A stretch of DNA of 64,000 nucleotides, taken from contig CAMUMG010000010.1 of the NCBI GenBank assembly GCA_947089905.1, positions 50,834 to 114,833 on the forward strand. The letters run 5' to 3'. Under the pieces are notes generated by a model. It did not search any database. It saw nothing but the letters and a program-made list of their open reading frames with translations, and had not been told where the DNA came from. Source of the stretch: an uncultured Lachnospiraceae bacterium (GTDB lineage Bacteria; Bacillota; Clostridia; Lachnospirales; Lachnospiraceae). The position numbers and the translations under genes were made by a program. Shown here piece by piece: positions 63,889 to 64,000 of the stretch (positions are counted from its first letter, which is position 1; the number at the start of each line of letters is the position of its first letter).

Positions 63889-63917
63889 TTGACAAATCAA
63901 GAAGCTTATGATAGACT
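63889..63917 (+). promoter_or_regulatory. rRNA operon promoter P3
   Basis: TTGACA (63889-63894) and TAGACT (63912-63917) are 17 bases apart, with the same GTGC context as P2. Confidence 0.87.
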
Positions 63918-64000
63918 AATAGAGCTAATTGTAAAAGCAAGAATGTGTACTTTGATAACTGAACAGTAAAACAACCTTGAAATTCCAAAAAGAATTCAAC
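63918..64000 (+). other. leader of an rRNA operon (16S rRNA expected just beyond the window)
   Basis: The sequence AATGTGTACTTTGATAACTG near 63942-63961 is the stretch commonly found ahead of 16S rRNA in Clostridia. No mature 16S sequence is present inside the window. Confidence 0.75.

Noticed and set aside
63788..63988. Minus-strand open frame over the rRNA promoters
   Set aside because: It overlaps three tandem promoters and the rRNA leader and has no start signal.

Overview
The window is low-GC DNA from a Firmicute, most likely a gut Lachnospiraceae (Clostridia). The basis is the gene set: DUF3794/LysM, DUF5711 and DUF5696 proteins, reverse rubrerythrin under a PerR-like regulator, a Re-type citrate synthase candidate, Veg, DarA, a large-type SRP RNA, and THF and SAM-I riboswitches. 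Genus cannot be decided from sequence reading alone. Most genes are ordinary chromosomal genes, with a few accessory stretches.

Positions 1-11.7 kb hold a carbohydrate-uptake locus on the plus strand. It has two MalF/MalG-type permease pairs, one lipoprotein binding protein, a secreted NHL-repeat protein, a Yip1-type membrane protein and a large secreted DUF5696 protein. A terminator, a GH43 glycosidase and a LacI regulator follow. No ATPase is encoded beside it, so a shared MsmK-type ATPase is presumably used. Positions 11.8-25.7 kb carry a DUF3794/LysM protein, a LytTR two-component pair, a small protein behind a sigma-28-like promoter, an ABC-F ATPase, a secreted protein made of Asp-rich calcium-loop repeats, a Crp/Fnr regulator, YqeY, an HD hydrolase and the c-di-AMP receptor DarA. 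Positions 25.8-29.5 kb hold dapA, a GNAT, an NrdG-type radical SAM activase, tadA and a uridine-kinase-like gene.

Positions 29.5-36.5 kb are the most accessory-looking part. They hold a broken Rpn/PD-(D/E)XK nuclease gene with the tail of a second copy, a 1050-residue protein combining an HD hydrolase domain with an Hsp90-type ATPase, a secreted beta-rich surface protein with a duplicated downstream repeat/terminator module, and the SRP RNA gene. Positions 36.5-43.5 kb carry a cNMP-binding-domain protein, a candidate Re-citrate synthase with its GntR regulator and palindromic operator, a PrcB-like lipoprotein, veg, and perR plus reverse rubrerythrin, both preceded by PerR-box-like sequences.

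Positions 44-46 kb hold a minus-strand operon led by a tetrahydrofolate riboswitch: a FolT-like ECF S component followed by two unknown genes, one of them possibly with an ADP-ribosyltransferase-like fold. Positions 46-53.4 kb carry an orphan ABC ATPase, a repeat-rich TPR/degenerate AAA protein, a shikimate-kinase-like protein with altered substrate residues, murA and an HD-GYP protein. Positions 53.5-62.7 kb carry copA-csoR-copZ with a CsoR operator, a chemoreceptor, SAM-riboswitch-controlled metK, a DUF5711 protein, a CvpA-like protein and a KDPG aldolase fused to a VOC-like domain. The right end holds a decayed IS200/IS605 element (truncated tnpA and tnpB, with apparent loss of catalytic residues in both) and then three tandem strong promoters and a leader. 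These point to a 16S rRNA gene starting just beyond position 64000.
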